A DNA stretch of 64,000 bases, from NCBI GenBank assembly GCA_949152475.1, contig OX424559.1:36253119-36317118 (forward strand), read 5' to 3'. Shown in pieces: positions 22,108 through 33,949 of the stretch. This DNA is from Terebella lapidaria (lineage: Eukaryota > Annelida > Polychaeta > Terebellida > Terebellidae). Made by a program: the position numbers and the translations under genes. How positions within the stretch are numbered: position 1 is the stretch's first letter; every line of letters starts with the position of its first letter. The notes beneath the pieces are model-generated. The model made no database searches, was not told where the DNA came from, and saw only the letters and a program-made list of their open reading frames with translations.

Positions 22108-22618
22108 TACATCTGCCCCTGATGACGCCAGTGTGTATTTGGATAAACTATTTGGTCGGGCTTTGTTTCTATTGCAAAATGTTGTATTTTACGTTTCTTA
22201 TTGGCATCATCAAAATTTGATTATATTGGTGGTAATAGATTGATACTTACATTTATACCATTGAGTCGGTGTCACTGTTGGCGGACGTTAAATCTGTCCC
22301 CGAGGATACCATCAACTCAGTAGCCTTCGGGCTTGTGATTGGATACTTTTGTACTTGTCATGTATCTATTCCATGGGGTTAGATTCGGATTTCTAAATTA
22401 TTTTCATAGGTTGTTGGGCAGTTGTATACTAATTCCATCTGGTGTACAGTAGAAACAACTACATTTAACACATTGTATGCCCCTGAAGACGCCAGTGTGT
22501 CTTTGGACAAACTCGGGTCGGGCTTTGTTTGTTTCTATTGCAAAATGTAATATTTTACGTTTCTTATTGGCATCATCAAAATCTGATTGTATTGGTGGTA
22601 AAAGATTGATACTTACAT
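22108..22618 (-). repeat. Dispersed family B, A-B-A copy inserted in the family A core
   Basis: On the minus strand it reads A part (22618 to ~22485), B part (to ~22260), A part (to 22108). TTTACA occurs at both junctions, so it may be a 6-bp target duplication or simply the shared array sequence. The insertion splits a 133-bp unit between GACTTTACA and GCTTAGG. Confidence 0.75.
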
Positions 22619-23286
22619 TTACAGCATAGGAATCAATTGCGAATATAGAGGAATGATATATCGTGGGCTTAGTGCAGAAAGGGGCTAAGTGTATTTTTCA
22701 CACTTCTGAGAAAACAAGCAAAATAGGTTATGAAGGTCTATAATATCCTTCTTAAATGGGCTTTTCATGAATGCTGACACTAAAATATGCAGAGCCATCA
22801 GCTATACATGCAGCATGAAGGTGAATGTTGTATTTTGCTTGGTAAGTAGTTTAATGAATAATTTGCAATTGCCCCCTTTCTGCATGACATACATTCAATC
22901 ATATACTGTGCAGAATGGAGACATATGACATTTGTTTCCTTCTTGCAAACAAATTGCGAGTCAATGGCTGTGCATTATTGATGCAACAAGGATACACATG
23001 CTAAGTATTTGTTGTGATGTGGACATATTATGTATATATATGTTGTGTAAAGCACTTGTGTTATGAAAAAAGAATGAACTTCAGAATTATATGTCATTTA
23101 TTGATTACTAAAATGCAACATCTTGATGAATCAAATTGAAGAGAAGACAATTTCTTCAGTTACTAAACTAAACTAAGCTATGAAATGAACTCATGCTATG
23201 CATACATGTACATGTTATCATGACCTTGAATAGATAAATTTATGTACCACAATGTTATCGTATCAGACGAGATGGAATCGGCTAAC

Positions 23287-26200
23287 TTATTGTCCATCAG
23301 GCTCTGAATCTTCATTGCCCTCACAATCAGTGAGAGGCAGTTTCTCTTTGACATCTTTCGAAACAGGGAGGGATTGGTAATAACCGTGCAAATCTTCTGG
23401 AATTATCCCAGTTTTGCAGAGTGAAAGCAGGTCTTTCTTTTTTGCCACTGAGACTGGCAGCTTGTTGGTGTAAAGCTTTTCTGGAATTTTCAGCTTGACC
23501 TTCTCTCTTCGCCCTCGCTGTGTTCTCAGTTCCATGAAATTTGCTGGGTCCATCGTGTAATTAATGAAGATACTTTTGCCTTCAGCGCTGCGAACTTGCA
23601 GCCATCTTATCTTCAACCAATTCACTCGACCAGCAGGGTAAATGGATTTCATATTCTGGTATGTTTTGAAAGTGAAAGTTTTGAAATCATTGATATCATC
23701 ATATTTCACTGGTATTACTACGTATGGATTCTTTCTTCTAGCCAAAGTAATTACTGTGTGCCACTGAGATGGAACAAACACTGTAGTCTTTTTCTTCGCT
23801 GTCTCAATTGCTGAGTGGACAGAGTCGCTCTCCATCTGGGAATGGCCTCTCTCAAAAAATTTGAGATTGATTGCTTTCAGTTTTGCATTCTGGGACAGAG
23901 AAAACAGAAGTGCTGCTGCTACAAACTGGTTGCGATTCTTCCTCCACATGTGTCGGAATAGAAGGTGACTTCTTCCACATTCGGATTAGCACAGATGGAC
24001 TTCACTTGCTTGCACAAACACGTTGCCAATTCATTGGATCCTCTTTTGGCGTTTGTTTCATCCCAGACATAACAAGTGGCATTTGCATCCTCCAGTGAGT
24101 AGAATGAAAGATTATAAACACAGAGTTTTCTTTTGTAGTAGAGCTCGCCCACCAGAGAACACGGTGTGGTCAACACTGCCTGCAAGTCAAAGGTTTCAAC
24201 ATGATATCTTTTGTCTTCTTTTGCTCGTGATTTGTCCTTTGTCTTCTCATTTCTAGCTTCGTCTTTACGTTGCTGATGTTCTTCGTATTCCCTCTTCAGT
24301 TCATCATCTAGTTTTCCAGCAGAGAAACTTGTTTGATATAGTGCACAGAGCGAACACTGATCCTTCTTCGGTCGAAAGAATGAAAAGTTGTACTCTTCGC
24401 AGAATACCTGTCGATATTTGCCAAGTTTAACTGGTTCTTCTCCTTCATTCTTGCATTTCACCACATATAACTCGTGCATTTTGCTTATGCTTAGATCATG
24501 AGCAAGATATTGTTTTCTGGAATCATGTCTTGAGTAATGAGACTCCATTGTAGGGAATGATTCAATGTGTTTCCTCACTCGTTCTACTCTTGGTTCCTCG
24601 ATTTTGTTTTGAGATGTGTTTTTTCCCCTCATGTCTTCTTTGTTGTAAACACCATGATCTCTTTTTGCCAGGGCTAGATAGATTGACTTCTTACCAACAT
24701 CCAATGTTGCTTCAAAGAATGAACGGCAAACCCTGGTTTTACAGTTGTTGACTGTTAGGTGGTACGAATTGCTGGTGGTACGCACTTAATTTTTGCCTTT
24801 CCTTTTTGGCTCTTCAGACTGCACATGTTGAGTGATGTATTGCCTTTGTCGTTCATAGTTTTGCAGACTCCAGTAACTTTCAAAAATACTTTGTCGTTCA
24901 TCTTCAGTTATCTTCTTGGAACATTTGAAACGGCATTTTGAACAGTCTCGTGGTTTTACTATCCTGGCAGGAATGGTTTTCCTCTTGTCATTGGTGTAAC
25001 TCTGTCCCATGCTCCTTCGCTTCTTTCGAATGTTCCTCTTCCAACAAGAAGGAGTTCGCTTCCTTTTGCGAGATGACGTCTTTTTCCCTGGACTGACATA
25101 ATCTGCTCTTCTGTGTGGTGTTCGTGGAACATGTTCTTTGTTCAGGTGACCGCCATCTATGGGAGAGGTCTGTTTTCGTGGTGGGGAGATTGCTACATGC
25201 AGTGGTTTGTTTCCCACGTTTGAAGTAGGTCGACTTAATTGTCGCTTTTGAGGCGTTTTGTAGTGGGACACTCTGTCATAATGCTCTATTCCTCTTATCT
25301 TAGAATATGCAAGGACAATGACATCTTCTGATATCTCAGCAGTCATAGTTGGCTTGAAATTGACTATACGCTGCTTCAGACTGCTTGAGAAAATCCTTAC
25401 AGGCATGCCAAAGTGATTGGCAACGGCTAGCGGTAGACAGTCTCCGAGAGCGATATTCCACACTCCTGGTTGCTTGAGGTTAGCTATGTCAGATGAAAAC
25501 TGTTCAGACTTATCTGGATCACTCTTTCCGTCACTAGCACTTTCTAAGAATGGTTTGTATTCTTCACAGTTTTTGCCAATGTGATCACAAATGTCATCAC
25601 GTAGCTGTTTGGGATCACTGTCTCTATTTAGGCTAATCAGCACAGATTTGAAGAAGCAATCACCATCACGGAAACAGGAATTCTCTGCAGATCATTGCTC
25701 TGTAGTAACCGGTCCATCCGATCGTTGTGAATTTTCGCCAACACCTCATAAAGATGTGCATCTTTACAACTGTTATACTTTGCTTTCTTTGTTTGTGGGG
25801 AATCTACACCACTTTTAACAACTTTGCTGTCATGTGTATTGAGGTGTTCTCTCCAAATTTGTTTGGTTTTCCTAGGTTTTCTTTTCTTTCTTCCCTTCCT
25901 TTTCACATACTTTGTCAGATCTTCTGAGTCGGAGCTATTTATGTCTTCTACTTTGGGGTCGTAATTTGATCCAACATCAGAATCATGTTCTGAAGATGAC
26001 AGGTGGAGTTTTCGTTTTGCACCAGTTAGCTGAGAATGCTGACTTAGAGTGTGTGATGCTTGTTCTCGGGGTGATGTTTTGGTCTCGTTCAGAGCAGCAA
26101 TTGGTGAATTATTCACAAACTGTGAAAGGACATACTTGCTCAAGGGAACACCAGTTTTAGTAACAAAACAAGTCAATGGAATATTATCTTCGTCACTAGA

Positions 26201-27328
26201 GTTGGTGCAATTCCCCTGGACTGTCAAATTGTTTTCCAAGCTACCATGGATGTCTTCTCTTGGTACTACATCATCAGAATTGCATTCCCCCTCTATTTGG
26301 TCATCAGGGCCGTGCTCTCCCGTTGCTTTGTCATCAGAGCCATTCTCTTTTTCTGCTTTGTCTTCAGGGCCATTCTCTCCATCTGCTCTGTCATCAGAGC
26401 CGTGCTCTCCAACTGCTCTGTCATCAGAGCCATTCTCTCCATCTACTGTGTCATCAGAGCCGTGCTCTCAAACTGCTTTGTCATCAGAGCCATTCTCTCT
26501 TTCTGCTTTGTCTTCAGGGCCATTCTCTCCATCTGCTTTGTCATCAGAGTCGTTTTCTCTTCCTGCTTTGTCATCAGGGCCATTCTCTCCATCTGCTTCA
26601 TCATCAGAGCCGTTCTCTCCAACTGCTTTGTCATCAGAGCCATTCTCTCTTTCTGCTTTGTCTTCAGGGCCATTCTCTTTATCTGCTTCGTCATCAGAGC
26701 CATTCTCTCTTTCTGCTTTGTCTTCAGGGCCATTCTCTCCATCTGCTTTGTCATCAGAGTCGTTCTCTCTTTCTGCTTTGTCATCAGGGCCATTCTCTCC
26801 ATCTGCTTCATCATCAGAGCCATTCTCTCCAACTGCTTTGTCATCAGAGCCATTCTCTCTTTCTGCTTTGTCTTCAGGGCCATTCCCTTTATCTGCTTCG
26901 TCATCAGGGCCATTCTCTCCATCTGCTTTGTCATCAGAGCCATTCTCTCTTTCTGCTCTGTCTCTTTCTCCTTCTACTTGGTCCTCAGTTCCATGTTCTC
27001 CATCTGTTTGGTCCTGACTAGCTATTTGCGCCCCATTGAGTGAAGTGCTTGGTGAACTATTTACAAAGTGTGAACAAACATATTTGCACAAAGGTAATTC
27101 ATTGTTACTAACAATACAAGCTAATGGAATATCGTCTTCATCACTGAAGCTGTCACAATTTTCTCTGTGTGTCAAATTGGTTTTCAAGTTAATATGACTG
27201 CATTGTCTCGCTACTGCTACATTATCAAGGCCGATTTCTGCCTCTTCTTGGTCGTCATGGCTGTGCTCTCCATCTGCTTGGTCATCACCGCTGTGTCTAC
27301 TGTCATCAGGATAGATCTTGAACATCAT
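23287..27328 (-). pseudogene. OTU-protease / Cys-rich / transposase-like gene of the 6-kb transposon (~1345 codons)
   Basis: Reading leftward from ATG 27328: an acidic region with SFSDEDDIPLACIV and CKYVCSHFVN; about 23 ten-residue acidic repeats; a second copy of the same block (NSSDEDNIPLTCFV, SKYVLSQFVN); a basic tract (KRKGRKKRKPRKTK); an OTU-type domain with DGDCFFKS (Asp and catalytic Cys), the GVWNIALGDCLPLAVANHF block and HYDRV (His); CSKCRFKCSKKITEDERQSI; then RVCRSFFEATLDVGKK, ESHYSRHDSRKQYL, FFRPKKDQCSLCALYQ, CYVWDETNAKRGSNELATCL, FYSDTCGG, GHSQMESDSVHSAIE and KVNWLKI-like RVNWLKIRW. The last half matches a widespread invertebrate family of 'uncharacterized' proteins that I take to be the transposase. 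Disablements: a TGA in the acidic repeat (~26466), single-base frame changes at the OTU start (~25665) and in the DTCGG/NRNQ motif (~23940), and a TAA at 24786-24788. The stop at the protein end follows DSEPDGQ. Confidence 0.7.
26290..26985 (-). repeat. 30-bp coding minisatellite (~23 units)
   Basis: Period 30 bp, consensus on the plus strand TCATCAGRGCCATTCTCTC plus YWTCTGCTTTG. On the minus strand it encodes DDKAxxENGS/P. Because 30 is a multiple of three and stops are rare in the unit, several frames on both strands stay open for 166-322 codons; those are not genes. Units vary at a handful of positions in mosaic fashion, as expected from slippage and unequal exchange. Confidence 0.9.
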
Positions 27329-27474
27329 AAGGCTGAAATTGTATAACATAACTGGCACCGAAAATGATCTACATATGCCTGACGTCATCTCCATATGGCA
27401 CATCGTTAAAATTTTTAGATCTGCAGCGCACGTGAATATGATTAGCAGTCTAGCAGATATTGACCAAGTACCAT

Positions 27475-27475
27475 C

Positions 27476-27515
<40 letters not shown>

Positions 27516-27520
27516 GTAAC
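27475..27520. repeat. (ATA)n microsatellite
   Basis: About 12 ATA/AAT units inside the transposon, upstream of the predicted ATG. A shorter (AAT)n tract lies near 27787-27805. Confidence 0.9.
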
Positions 27521-28244
27521 AATAACAACAACAACAATATCGATAGGGGTATGTCCGATTTTGGTCGTTCTTACCCCATGGGGTAAGTGCGACTCGCATT
27601 TACTTGTTGAACCATAGTTTAATAAGGAAAAGCCAGTATTCCATTTTAGCTTCACGCCGTCCCAAACCCCGAGCACCAGCCCTACTAGGACACCCAGGCC
27701 CATAGGAATGAATCCAGATACATTTGTGGTGTTGCTAAAATGGCATGACATACCCCATTTATGAGGTATGTCTCCCCATCGATATTGTAATAATAATAAT
27801 AATAAGATTAATGTACAGTATACATGTGACACTTACTCTTATAGATATGCCACGTGTATGTCATCTCTTCTTCTTGAAACAGTGCTGTTTGTGTTTTGGG
27901 CTGGAAATGATGTAAATATCTATCACTGCTCAGCTTGTTCATCGTTGAATAAATGTTTAGTAATAATGTCAAACAGATCTATGGTCATGAAGCGTACATA
28001 CCTGCTGCACAAACAAGATTCCAGTATCCATGGGATCAAGTGAGTTGTTGTGTGCTATGGCCTCTGTGTGTATTGCGTGATACTGTTTAACCTATTTCTT
28101 TCATGGCTTTTCAGCATTCTACATGATACATTACCGGTGCAAAGTCTGATTCCATATATCCATGGTAACTGATAGCCATACACCTGTTTTCTGGGCTGTG
28201 TGGAGCGTTCGGTAACATGGGCCAATACATTTCACAGTGTAGTA

Positions 28245-28505
28245 AAGGGACAGCTGCCACTAAGGCCCTTACTGCACACATAAAATGCTCACTGCACGGA
28301 AACTCTCACTGCATTAAAGGGACAACTGCCAGTTAGATCCTTTCTGCACACACAAAATATGCACTGCATGAAAACTTACACTGCAATAAAGGGACAACTG
28401 TCAATTAGACCCTTTCTGCAGACACAAAATTTTATCGCATGACAACTTAACCTGCAGTAAAGGGACAACTGCCACTTAGACCCTTTTTGCATGAAACATT
28501 TGCAA
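28245..28505. repeat. Subterminal repeats of the 6-kb transposon (four ~75-bp units)
   Basis: Units share TAAAGGGACAACTGCCACTT, then AGACCCTTTCTGCACACA, and an ACTGCA segment. They echo the TIR motif (CCCCTTTCTGCACTAAG). Repeated TIR-like words near one end are a common form of transposase binding site; that role is inferred. Confidence 0.7.
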
Positions 28506-28960
28506 TTAGCCCCTTACTGCACAATAGTTTGGTAATTTAATGCACAAGTATCATTAATGTATCATTTGATTACCTGGTTATTAATTAGTTATGTTCCTAG
28601 ATATTTTGTGACACGATAAAATGCAACATTTAAGGTGTATTTGTGCATTTAGGTCATTTTCACCAAAAAGTGCACTTGGCCCCTTTCTGCACTAAGCCCA
28701 CGATATACTGAATATTTTCATGACCTTGAACTTGAACTTTGACCTCATTTTCAAGGTCACATCACAGAATGGCTAATGTCTCACTTATTATCGACTTTAC
28801 AGCTTAGGAATTTATTGTGGACATACTAGAAGTGATATATTTGTTGAAAATTTCATGGCCTTGAATTTATCTGTGACTTTATTTTCAAGGTCACTGGACA
28901 AAAGGCTGATATCTAAAATGTATATTGTCCGGTAACCTCTCTTAGCCCTTGGGCTAATTT

Positions 28961-29379
28961 TCTTTAAAAACATTGATGTCAATTCCATCTTGCCTTCCTC
29001 ATGCCCAGGAATTGAATGTGAAAATGAGCTCCTTTTGTTTCTAAGACCATTTTTAAAAGAGATACAGTTTTGCTTCCTCTAGGATCCCAATTGGCCCATA
29101 ACGTAATTAACAATTGACCGATTTCAGATTGTTTTCCGATATATGTGTCTCATTCTGCTTGTGTCAGTTGCTGCTGTAGACTACGGCAATACGCCCATTG
29201 TCTCTGCAATTATTTTCAACACAAATGCGTACAAAATGAACCAAGAGGGATGTACTTTTTTTTGTAAATGGCGGATGTTTTTTCAGGAAGAGCAGGGCTC
29301 TTCGTATATGATGTTGTTGTTGTTTGTTTTTTGTTTTTTTTTGGGGGGGGGGGGGGGAGAGGGGGAATTTTGAAATTTT
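28961..29379. other. Spacer with poly-G tract
   Basis: Non-coding interval between two family A elements, with an uninterrupted G run near 29343-29357 only ~22 bp before the second element. Confidence 0.5.
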
Positions 29380-30934
29380 AGGTTACCGGACCTATGGTCC
29401 GATAACCTATTGGTATGGCGTTGCGTCCGTCGTCCGTCATCGGCGTCCGCGTCGTCGGCGTCGTCCGTCCACATTTTTATCTTTAAAGTTTACAATCAGA
29501 TCTTTCTGAAATTTTGCACAAAAATACTTAAAAATATTCTAAGAGGGGGTTATTTTTTTGTTTTTCGCATTTTTTTCAAAATGGCTGCCATTTTCGTCGA
29601 AAAACGGCCAATTTCTGACTTTGGCGGCCATTTTCTGAAAAACTGTTCTGACAGTTTTGGGATTTTTATTCCAAAAGATTGCTCTCGTATACCTCTGTGA
29701 TGTGTATAGGTTTCGTCGCCCCTGAATCGCCGGTCGGCGTGTAGCGGCCATTTTCATTTTCTCGACGGGTCCCAAATGGGACTTTTATTCTCCTATGCTT
29801 TATAATGGGACACATTATGCCTAATATCTCACTTAATGTTGAGATTAGAGACTAGGAATCAGTTGTGGACATATAGGAAATGATATATGCTGAATATTCT
29901 CGTGACCTTGAATTTGACCTCTGACCTCGGTTTCAAGGTCAGAGCACAAAATGTCTAATATCTCGCTCATTATCGACTTTACAGCTTAGGAATCAATTGT
30001 GGACATATAGGAAATGATATATGCCGACTATTCTGTTGACGGTGATTTTGACCTTTGACCTCATTTTCAAGGTCACAGGACAAAATGGCTAATACCTCAC
30101 TTATTATCGATTTCACAGCTTAGGGATCTTTTGTGGACATATAGGAAATGATATATGCTGAATATTATCGTGACCTTGAATTTGACCTCTGACCTCATTT
30201 TCAGGATGACAGGACAAAATGGCTAATATCTCACTTATTATCGACTTTACAGCTTAGCAATCAATTGTGAACATATAGAAAATGATATATTCTGAACGCT
30301 GTCATGACCTTGAACTTGACCTTTGACCTCATTTTCAAGGTCGCAGGACAAAATGGCTAATATCTCGCTTATTATCGACTTTACAGCTTAGGAATCAATT
30401 ATGAAGATATAGGAAATGATATATGCTGAATATTGCTATGACCTTGAATTTGACCTTTGGCCTCATTTTCAAGGTCAGAGAACGAAATGGCTAATATCTC
30501 GCTTTTTATCGACTTTACAGCTTAGCAATCAATTGTGGACATATAGAAAATGATATATTCTGAACATTGTCATGACCTTGAACTTCACCTTCGACCTAAT
30601 TTTCAAGGTCACAGGACAAAATGGCTAATAGCTTGCTTTTATCGACTTTACAGCTTAGGAATCAATTATGAACATATTGGAAATGATATATGCTGAATAT
30701 TGCTATGACCTTGAATTCGGCCTTTGACCTCATTTTCAAGGTCACAGGACATAATGGCTAATATCTCGCTTATTGTTGACTTTACAGCTTACGAATCAGT
30801 TGTGGACATACTAGAAATGACATATTGCGAATATTATCGTGTCGAATGACCTTATTTTCAAGGTCAGGGAACAAAATACCAATATCTAAAATATATATTG
30901 TCCGGTAACCTTTCTTAGCCCTTGGGCTAATTTT
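29380..30934 (+). mobile_element. Helentron-like family A element, copy 2, complete
   Basis: Starts AGGTTACCGGACCTATGGTC and ends GTCCGGTAACC followed by TTAGCCCTTGGGCTAA at 30915-30930. The core holds about eight ~133-bp units from 29826 to ~30880. It is uninterrupted (1.55 kb) and serves as the reference for copies 1 and 3. No protein is encoded, so it depends on an autonomous Helentron elsewhere if the class is right. Confidence 0.8.
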
Positions 30935-33133
30935 TTCTTTTGTTTACATTCTTGAAAGTGCCACTTGGTACCACAACAGGCCATTCAATTCTGGCTAATT
31001 GGGAGGGACCGAGACCCGTTGGGAGGAAAATGACGCCCGTGTACCTAATCATGGTAAATGTAATAAATTATTAGCGATAATAATCCCAGGAGACCTGTGT
31101 CCCGACCTTTTTTTTGTATGTCACCGTTTCAGTACCCATCACCACTCCCGTTTTGATCTTCACTGAAACAGTACTTTTTTGCAATCATATTAATTTAAAT
31201 TTTTGTATATACATTCCGCACAATATATAGATACAGTATGCTATTGCAAAAATGACAGAAGTTGATACGGCAACATAATAATTATCATGTTAGTGGTGGT
31301 ATTCCATATATATATTCCAGTAGGCAAATTCAATTATCGTGTGGCCCCAAGAACCAGTCAGGGCAGTCAGCCAGCCAACCAGATAGTCACTGAGTTGTCC
31401 AATCGGGAAGCTGTCTTGACGGACACACCCACATGATTATGAACTACACGTGGATGTAATTATATGCAAATTATCACGTGAGCAAGTCTCGCCAATTAGT
31501 GATAAATACTACGCAATGCGCAAAACTTTTGCTTGCGGGGTCAAGGTCAAAATGCTGCCACGAGAGCGTAGAACTTTGGTACACATGCAACATACAGTCA
31601 TACATGAAATATATGAATACGTGTATATGAAAATGAAAAACGAGAACATTCAATTATCGAGTGTGGTATTTGTGGAAACACTTGTTACGACACAAATAAA
31701 TGTTTTTTCTATGATTCTTTCCAACTTCACTTGTAATACTTCATGAAAATATCAGCATACAGCTTGTTTATGGGGAAATCTAATCAGAAATGCTCATTGA
31801 AGTGAAGCGAGATTTCACGAGATTTGAGTAGGAACAGTCGTAAGCAACAAATCTTGGCAGGTTTGCGGAATTTTTACACTTTGTCGGCGGAAAAAAACTT
31901 AGTTTCCTCCTGAAATAAGCAGAAACAAATGAATACTAGCTCATTTATCATGTTTATGATAGTTTTGTATTGCCGGTGAGAATTGTCACTGCTGATTTTG
32001 ATGGCAGTCGCGCGAGCGGCGATTTAACAGCTGGCACATTCGCTTTAGTTGGCTGTTTAGGCCTTTATACACATGTACGATGATCTTCAAACCAGCAGCC
32101 ATCTGGGCAAGGAAAAAACATGATCGCAAATTTTTAGCAGTGACGATAAAAGCCTTCATGCATGTCATAAATTATTGGAAATGCAGACATGTGGCAGAAA
32201 TGTCTCTGCAGTATAAATCAAAACACTGGGAAAAAATCCATGAAAAAGGATTTAGATCTAGCTCGAAAAACATTGTGCCTCCTAAATAAGAAAGAAAAAT
32301 ATTCAGAACCTTGAAAATCTTACACATTGGTTCAAATAATACTCGGGTGATTTTTATACGGGCTCAACGAGGTAAAGCTTCTGACCTGTAGATATTTCAT
32401 ATATATAACGGAATAAGTTAACAATAGTTTTACTAATTAAGTCTTATTGGCCACAATAAAAAATAGTCATGACAAGAAACATTTATTATTGGGCTCAACA
32501 GGTATTCTGCCCAGTGGGGAATTCATAGCTGTAACCAAATAGGTTCACAGCTCTTCCTTTGAGAACAGTGGTCCTTGTTATCTGATCGTCTTCTCCCGCA
32601 AGATAGCTTGATTTCAAATGCCTTCCAACGTCGACATTTGAAGCTTACGAATAGCTTGTGGATGGTCTACAGACATCGCAAAAATTGGGGAACATATTTT
32701 GTGGTTTGCGTGAAGGCGCAATTTATGGCAGGCAGAAATGAGAGACAGACTGTATACCAATACCCGGTCGGCTCGGTCTCCTTCGCTTTTACTTTTATTT
32801 TTTCACAGTTGCTATTATTATGTTCATAGATACAAAAATAGTGTGAACTCGAGCATTACAATTGTAGTACTCCTACTACAATTGTGTAATATGAATTATA
32901 TCATAAAATGCGATAGTGAAAAAAAAATGCTTTTGGGCCTTATCACAAATCCAACATATGACAGGTGAAGCAGTTTTCGCCCCTCTAAGATACATACCTT
33001 TATTCTAATAGAATCCGAATCAAATACTATTTTGTGTTTGTACAAAACACATATATGTGTGTTCTCTGTTGTCAGACACCATAATATATGTCAGATAGAC
33101 AATGTTACTCGTGATCATAACCAGATAGAGCGC
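30935..33133. other. No gene recognised
   Basis: 2.2 kb of A+T-rich sequence. ORFs at 31450-31746, 32080-32289 and 32575-32968 have no family motif or splice context. Two GGGCTCAAC.. words near 32363 and 32491 could mark a short repeat. Nothing else seen. Confidence 0.4.
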
Positions 33134-33239
33134 AGAATCGGTTGAGTGGGCAATGAGTTGTTGTTACTGTTCTCACTGACGTACTCGCAGACAACAACTC
33201 ACTGCCCATTGAACCGAGTCTGCGTTCTATCTGGTTAAA
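33134..33239. repeat. Snap-back hairpin H3, 46-bp arms
   Basis: AACCAGATAGAGCGCAGAAT at left pairs with GTTCTATCTGGTT at right; about 41 of 46 arm bases pair around a ~14-26 nt loop. Architecture like H1, H2 and H4 but unrelated in sequence. Confidence 0.85.
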
Positions 33240-33949
33240 ACCACCCTTACCATGGTCTATCTAGTACAAACCCCATGCTGAGTAGAGATATGGGGATATA
33301 TATCTTAGAGAATATGCCATATTATTAGGCATCTATGTAGCTCTATGCACGACACACCGGCTTCAACTCAGGTGTGAATCTGTTTGATCAAAAATAATGT
33401 GGCGGGTTTCCTTCTTGAATGTTTTATTCCATCAAACACAACAATTCTGGACGTGGGCGAGGTCGATGACACCGTCACTCATTCATTCATATATTTATTC
33501 ACCTTATGTCCATCGCGATGATTTGTCGGATGATTTGATCAGGTCGATCAATTCACACACAAAAAAATATCCAATTAAAAATAATAATTATTCCAGATCA
33601 CAATATCCGTTTGCTATAATATAATCACGGCTCATCTAAAAACACGCCAAATCACATGGACTACCTAACTTCAACTCCTCATAGGCTTGGCTGGGACTGT
33701 CGATCATGTGCTTGTTTATTGGGATTGTAAATGTGCAAGGTGAAGGTCGTGTTAACAAGTGTGTGTTTCTGGACCAGAGAACACTGAGTTTTGACTGGTT
33801 TCGGTCAGGGACGGAGTACACTCTGATGTAAGCATGTCTGTACTTGAACAGTGAAGTAGGTTTTGGAGCCGGGCTCTGTCAATAATATGCTACTTTAGCC
33901 TTGGTGAATCGCATCTAACGGCGACAGATTGCAATAAAACCATATATAG
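33240..33949. other. No gene recognised
   Basis: Nothing identifiable; short ORFs only. Confidence 0.4.

Larger units (their letters stand above)
22662..28702 (-). mobile_element. 6.04-kb TIR DNA transposon encoding OTU protease plus transposase-like protein
   Basis: Terminal inverted repeats of ~36 bp start CGTGGGCTTAGTGCAGAAAG and differ at only a few positions. ATAT at 22658-22661 and 28703-28706 is a 4-bp target duplication, and removing the insert exactly restores the family A unit GATATAT[G/A]CTGAATATT. One large gene runs on the minus strand (23287-27328). The right subterminal region has four ~75-bp repeats. The superfamily is not assigned: a 4-bp duplication fits Sola, Chapaev or Ginger, but the CGTGGG ends and the protein do not let me choose. 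TIRs this similar suggest a fairly young insertion. Confidence 0.8.
21094..28960 (+). mobile_element. Helentron-like (HINE/'pearl'-type) family A element, copy 1, split by two insertions
   Basis: The 5' end is AGGTTACCGGACC followed by GGTCCGATAACC (subterminal palindrome). The 3' end is GTCCGGTAACCT, the inverted form of the 5' end, followed by the hairpin TTAGCCCTTGGGCTAA. Between them are a ~390-bp head (GTCCGTCCGTCCGTCG; CAAAATGGCGGCCG) and a core of ~133-bp tandem units (GACCTTGAATTTGACC; AATATCTCGCTTATTATCGA; ACAGCTTAGGAATCAATTG). Short inverted ends, tandem core and a terminal 3' hairpin are the architecture of non-autonomous Helentron-derived elements. The core is interrupted by family B (22108-22618) and by a TIR transposon (22662-28702); true element length is about 1.3 kb. 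Confidence 0.75.

Noticed and set aside
26049-27043. Three overlapping plus-strand ORFs of 253-322 codons
   Set aside because: They are frame shadows of the 30-bp minisatellite whose coding strand is minus, as shown by the OTU/transposase frame.
21500-30900. CRISPR-like array suggested by regular ~133-bp repeats
   Set aside because: Units are contiguous satellite-type repeats without spacers in a eukaryotic transposable element.
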